Source of the DNA: Juglans regia
Taxonomy: Eukaryota > Streptophyta > Magnoliopsida > Fagales > Juglandaceae
Assembly: GCF_001411555.2 (NCBI RefSeq)
Contig: NC_049910.1
Coordinates: 32,893,150-32,957,149, forward strand
Length of the DNA: 64,000 nucleotides
Direction of reading: 5' to 3'
In this document: piece after piece, positions 60,572 to 64,000 of the stretch
Layout: each line of letters starts with the position of its first letter
How positions within the stretch are numbered: position 1 is the stretch's first letter
Program-made: the position numbers and the translations under genes
Notes under the pieces: generated by a model
Databases searched by the model: none
What the model was told of the DNA's origin: nothing
Seen by the model: the letters and a program-made list of their open reading frames with translations, nothing else

Positions 60572-60844
60572 GTTATACATAAATCGGTGTGTTAACATAC
60601 TATTTATAGTGATATTCATCTTAGTTTTACAAAAATCAAAATACTAATAATTTTGTACTATAGCTTATGTAAAAATCTTCCCATCAACGCTGTGTTGAAT
60701 ATATAAAAAATAATATTAATAAATAGATTCTCTTGCTAGAATTGTAACACCTACCGAGTAGGATCGTACAAGTAGGAATTCTCATGTAATAAAGATTTTG
60801 TACAAAGTAATGTTACAAAGGCAATTTTAAGTTTTATTAACGCA

Positions 60845-61195
60845 TGTTTAGAGAGGGAGAATACTTAAAATTTTGAAAATTTCTTGTAATTTTGTTTCTA
60901 AATATCATTTAATTACAAATATTTTTTAATTTTAAATTTTCAACTTTTTTATGTAATAATTACCTAATCATTATTCAAATACAAAAATCAATAAAACTTT
61001 TACAAATTTCAAATCAAAATACAAAATCAATACAACTTTTACAAACTTAAAAACAAAAATTATATTCAAACAGTTTTTTAATTTTATAATATTTTATTCA
61101 AATTTTTCTTTTTTATTTCTCAAAATCTAATAAAACATTTTCACTACTATTTACAAAATTATGAGATTCTTCAAGTATCCAAATATGTTCAGTGT
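60845..61195. mobile_element. MITE family A copy 11
   Basis: TTTCTAAATATCATTTAATTACAAATATTTTTTAATTTT ... ACAATTTTTACAAA-type words ... TTTTATTCAAATTTTTCTTTTTTATTTCTCAAAATC ... CACTACTATTTACAAAATTATGAGATTCTTCAAGTATCCAAATATG. Family core in inverse orientation. Confidence 0.5.
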
Positions 61196-61504
61196 TTTAT
61201 TTTCAAAGAATTATTTAAAGAACTTTATGAACAGATTTAATTGTCTTTGCTTATTCTTTATTTGTTTGAATTTGTTGAAGCTACACATATGTGTAGATGC
61301 TATTGAATTAATATTTAATTTGAGGATATCCATATAAAAATCTGAGTCAATCAATTAAATTTATTCCTTAATAAGATTTAAATATCTCGTAGATTATATC
61401 ACACATCTATCCTGCACCATCTTCTGGTGTGGCATAAGTGTAAACATAAATTTTTTTTAAGCAATAATTGAAAACAATTTTTTCAGTAGTAATTGAAGAA
61501 GAAA

Positions 61505-61762
61505 TTTAGGGCATTTTTAGATAATGAGAAGACATAAGAATTCTGTGAATAATAGTGAAATAACTTAAGAATAGTAGTGAAATCATTTGTGAATAGTATG
61601 AAAATAGTTTGTGAATAGTAAGAAAATAGTTTGCGTTAAGATTCTTTATTGAGTTTTAAAAAATGAGAGAAAATTTTGAATAAAAATATTATAAAGTTAA
61701 AAAAGTATTTGAATATAATTTTTATTTTAAAATTTGAAAAAGTTGTATTATTTTTTGTTTTG
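61505..61762. mobile_element. MITE family A copy 12 (one end)
   Basis: GGGCATTTTTAGATAATGAGAAGACATAAGAATTCTGTGAATAATAGTG is followed by three GTGAATAGTA phrases, GAGTTTTAAAAAATGAGAGAAAATTTTGAATAAAAATATTATAAAGTTAAAAAAG. The right end is replaced by a hAT-like terminus. Confidence 0.6.
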
Positions 61763-61777
61763 CATTTTTCGTGGATT

Positions 61778-61845
61778 AGGGGTGGGCAGAGGGGGCCCGT
61801 ACCCCTACCCACCCCGTCCCCATATATATATATATATATGGGGTT
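61778..61845. mobile_element. hAT-like left terminus with (TA)n
   Basis: TAGGGGTGGGCAGAGGGGGC starts a GC-rich stretch that reads CCCGTACCCCTACCCACCCCG and then an (AT)n run. TAGGGGTGGGCA is a common start of plant hAT non-autonomous elements. The right end was not found. Confidence 0.4.
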
Positions 61846-61879
61846 ACGGTATCATAAATACACTTTTCTCAATCTAATC

Positions 61880-62340
61880 AGCTACTTAGATGCAAATTAA
61901 ACTAGTTGCAAAGTTAATCGAAAAAGTACTAGTGGAACATGTCATTTCTTAAGTCAAGCACTTGTTTCATGGTTTAGCAAAAAAATAAAATTTGGTTGCA
62001 TTATCTATTGCATTACTGTGAGTAGTTGTTGTGCTCAAGTTCTATACATGAAGCAACAAATTGAGAATTTTAACCTCATGTATAATCACATTCCGATCAA
62101 ATGTGATAATACCGATGCTATGTATCTTTCAAACAACCCAATAAAAGATTCTAGGACTAAGCATATAGAGATTATATATCATTTTCTACAAGATCATGTG
62201 CAAAATAGTGATATTGTACTAGAGTTCACAAGCACACATGACCAATTGGTAGATATTTTCACAAAATCTCTGCCAGAAGATAAATTATGCATGATTATAA
62301 GAAAATTAGAAATGATGCATGATATGGATATTTGTAAATA
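61880..62340 (+). pseudogene. Ty1-copia RNase H C-terminal fragment
   Basis: With two frame breaks, the + strand reads a copia RNase H: SCKVNRKSTSGTCHFLSQALVSWFSKK (about 61897-61990), a short damaged stretch where SVALSTAEAEY would be, then SCCAQVLYMKQQIENFNL, HIPIKCDNTDAMYLSNNPI, SRTKHIEIIYHFLQDHV, DIVLEFTSTHDQLVDIFTKSL and EDKLCMIIRKLEMM. The SCCAQVLWMKQQ/IPIKCDNTSAI style fits the Sirevirus-like branch. No LTR was identified next to it. Confidence 0.8.
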
Positions 62341-62399
62341 TTTTTTATTGCCTCAAAATTATTTACAAAAATTTGAGGTTCTTAGCCTCATTTTTTAAG

Positions 62400-63005
62400 C
62401 ACTCTTGCTATCATTATCTAAAGAATTATACAATCGAAATGAAGAGTCCAGCAAAGACTTCAACGCTTTATTTTCTTATTTTAAAGCCCATATCTCTATG
62501 CTAGACTACTGAATAAGCCGTTGGTGTATAGAAATCTTCTTCTTAAGCTTTTCAATCTCATTTGTTTTATACCATAATAATCAAGAAAATGCGATCATAA
62601 ATGATGAATACCAAGTACCAAGAGTCACTAGTTCATAAATAGCCTCATCATTTGGCTTATTAGCCAAATCTCTTTCATGTTACACCATGTCACCTATAAT
62701 AGATACTAAGAAAATTGGTGACTAAGGTATAGAATACCTTATATATTTTTCAAAATGATTGTTGGAAGAAGATTGTTTAGCCATTGGAGAAAATTTGCAA
62801 AGTAAGAATGTAGATTGATTACATATATGCGAAGAAGATTGAATACAAATTGATAAGTCGAAGACTGCCTAAATAGAGGAAAGCATGAGCACAAGACAGA
62901 ACATCATATTTCTTTATATCTTACTTGGTCAAAATTATAAGATATGTCGGACTCATTTTGTCGAAAGTTTTTTTTCTAAGCCAGCTAGATCAAATACAGC
63001 TTGTA
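62400..63005. other. DNA downstream of the copia fragment, nothing firm
   Basis: Probably 3' sequence of the same element, up to the antisense frame. No LTR ends (TG...CA with a repeated partner) could be recognised within the window. Confidence 0.3.
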
Positions 63006-63025
63006 CCCCTATTTTTTTTATCTTT

Positions 63026-63450
63026 TCAAAAGTCATTTTCTCCTAATCGCTTAACCTCTGTCATTTTTTGCTGCTGTTGGTTTTGGATTTGAGCTCTCTC
63101 TCTTTCTAGCTCATCCACTTGTGGTTGAAGGTCATGAGCATACCAATTCGTCAAAATTTTCAACTCCTTGTTTTCCTGTTTTAACCTTTTATTATTTCTG
63201 TCTTTATCAGCAAACATTTGATGCAATTCAGAAATTTGATCATTAAGCTAATCAACCTCACTAACTCTTGCACGTAATCTCTAATATATGGTTGTAACAG
63301 AGGTAGCATATTTAGTACAGAGAGTCATTGGTTTTGCAATGACCTCATAATCAGTCCTACAACACTAATGTCTCTTTGCTCCTATCATGGCGTTAATAGC
63401 CTCAGTGGAGAAAATAAGTGGTTGAGGCGTGAAGAGTTTTTTTATTCAAA
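63026..63450 (-). pseudogene. Decayed coiled-coil reading frame, antisense to the copia fragment
   Basis: One minus-strand frame runs from about 63450 to 63026 with three in-frame stops: FTPQPLIFSTEAINAMIGAKRH, stop, CCRTDYEVIAKPMTLCTKYATSV, stop, RLRARVSEVD, stop, then LNDQISELHQMFADKDRNNKRLKQENKELK and DELERERAQIQNQQQQKM. The last ~65 residues are a clear heptad-rich, charged coiled coil. It is convergent with the copia RNase H fragment. I do not recognise the family; it might be an extra ORF of a retroelement or a gene fragment. Confidence 0.45.
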
Positions 63451-63489
63451 TCTAAAGAAAACTGCTCAGTCATAAAAATTGTTTTGATA

Positions 63490-64000
63490 AATAAAAACTA
63501 GGTCAAGGAACAATGTCAACAAAATTTCTGGTGAGAATCTAATGGATAAGGATGATCCTTTTAAACAAAAACTTAGAGCCTTCAAATATTTACAAAATCT
63601 CATTTGTCAAAAACATCAAACGGATTTGAAGCTCTTTTTACACTAACTCGACAGGGCTAGCCTCATAGCTCTGCAACACTTGTATGGATTAAGTAGCTCC
63701 AATTATTTAGCTCTTTATAGTTTCTACTAAATGCTTTGTTTCATCTGTGCACTAATTACTGTAATCATTTTTAATGATATCAAAAGGGAGATAAGTTTAC
63801 AATAAAACATTAACATGTATTTGCCAATGCTTTAATTGATTTAATGTCCCTTGAATGTATATATTGCTTGAAAAACTAATGCACATTTTCAGGAGGAGCC
63901 TAAACATTATTACGGATATCAAAATTTTACCAAGTGTTTGTCATAATAAAAAAGGAGAGAGATTTTAGAACCCAAGGTTTTAAGCATCGTATAACTCCAT
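63490..64000. other. Right edge, nothing recognised
   Basis: AT-rich DNA without coding signal or clear element ends, likely still inside the damaged retroelement region. Confidence 0.3.

Overview
This is nuclear DNA of a woody eudicot. The evidence is spliced genes with GT-AG introns, plant-specific families (an AKT1-type K+ channel, a natriuretic-peptide-like EG45 protein), very AT-rich intergenic DNA, and a dense load of plant transposons (Ty1-copia, Ty3-gypsy of Athila type, PIF/Harbinger, hAT, LINE, tRNA-derived SINE, several MITE families). The recurrent MITE whose ends read roughly GTTTGGATAGTGAGATGAG reminds me of Fagales/Juglandaceae genomes (walnut, hickory), but that placement is only an impression.

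Layout. 1-650: nested remnants of a LINE, a small hAT-like element and a SINE. 978-2643 (-): first three exons of a STRAP-like WD40 gene; the rest lies beyond the left edge or is lost. 3900-8230: a short tandem-repeat array interrupted by a decayed Ty1-copia element. 8850-15891 (-): a 7-kb Ty3-gypsy Athila-like element with two ~1.53-kb LTRs, full of stops and lacking RT/RNase H. 17000-18300 (-): broken PIF/Harbinger transposase. 20420-22440: C-rich, LTR-like non-coding DNA. 23847-28956 (+): intact nine-exon RPT6 gene (26S proteasome ATPase, 420 aa) with a Tourist-type MITE and a SINE in intron 5. 29829-31759: non-autonomous hAT-like element. 32905-33476 (+): two-exon plant natriuretic peptide/EG45-like gene with a hAT MITE 40 bp after its stop. 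35277-40809 (-): intact eleven-exon AKT1-type inward K+ channel (893 aa) with a 30-nt exon and a GC-AG intron. 40810-58500: about 18 kb without recognised genes, made of MITEs, foldback elements and a well-preserved non-autonomous LINE-like retroposon. 58724-59110 (+): single-exon gene for a 128-aa plant protein of unknown function. 59110-64000: more MITEs, a Ty1-copia RNase H fragment and, on the other strand, a decayed coiled-coil reading frame.

The host genes (STRAP-like, RPT6, EG45-like, AKT1, 128-aa protein) are unrelated single-copy-style plant genes and form no operon or obvious cluster. I see no new multi-gene system. The most useful observations are a palindromic TGGGC(N5)GCCCA in the RPT6 promoter, transposon insertions with intact target-site duplications in or beside host genes, an in-frame protease-integrase deletion fusion in the Athila element, and a decayed antisense coiled-coil frame beside a copia fragment.
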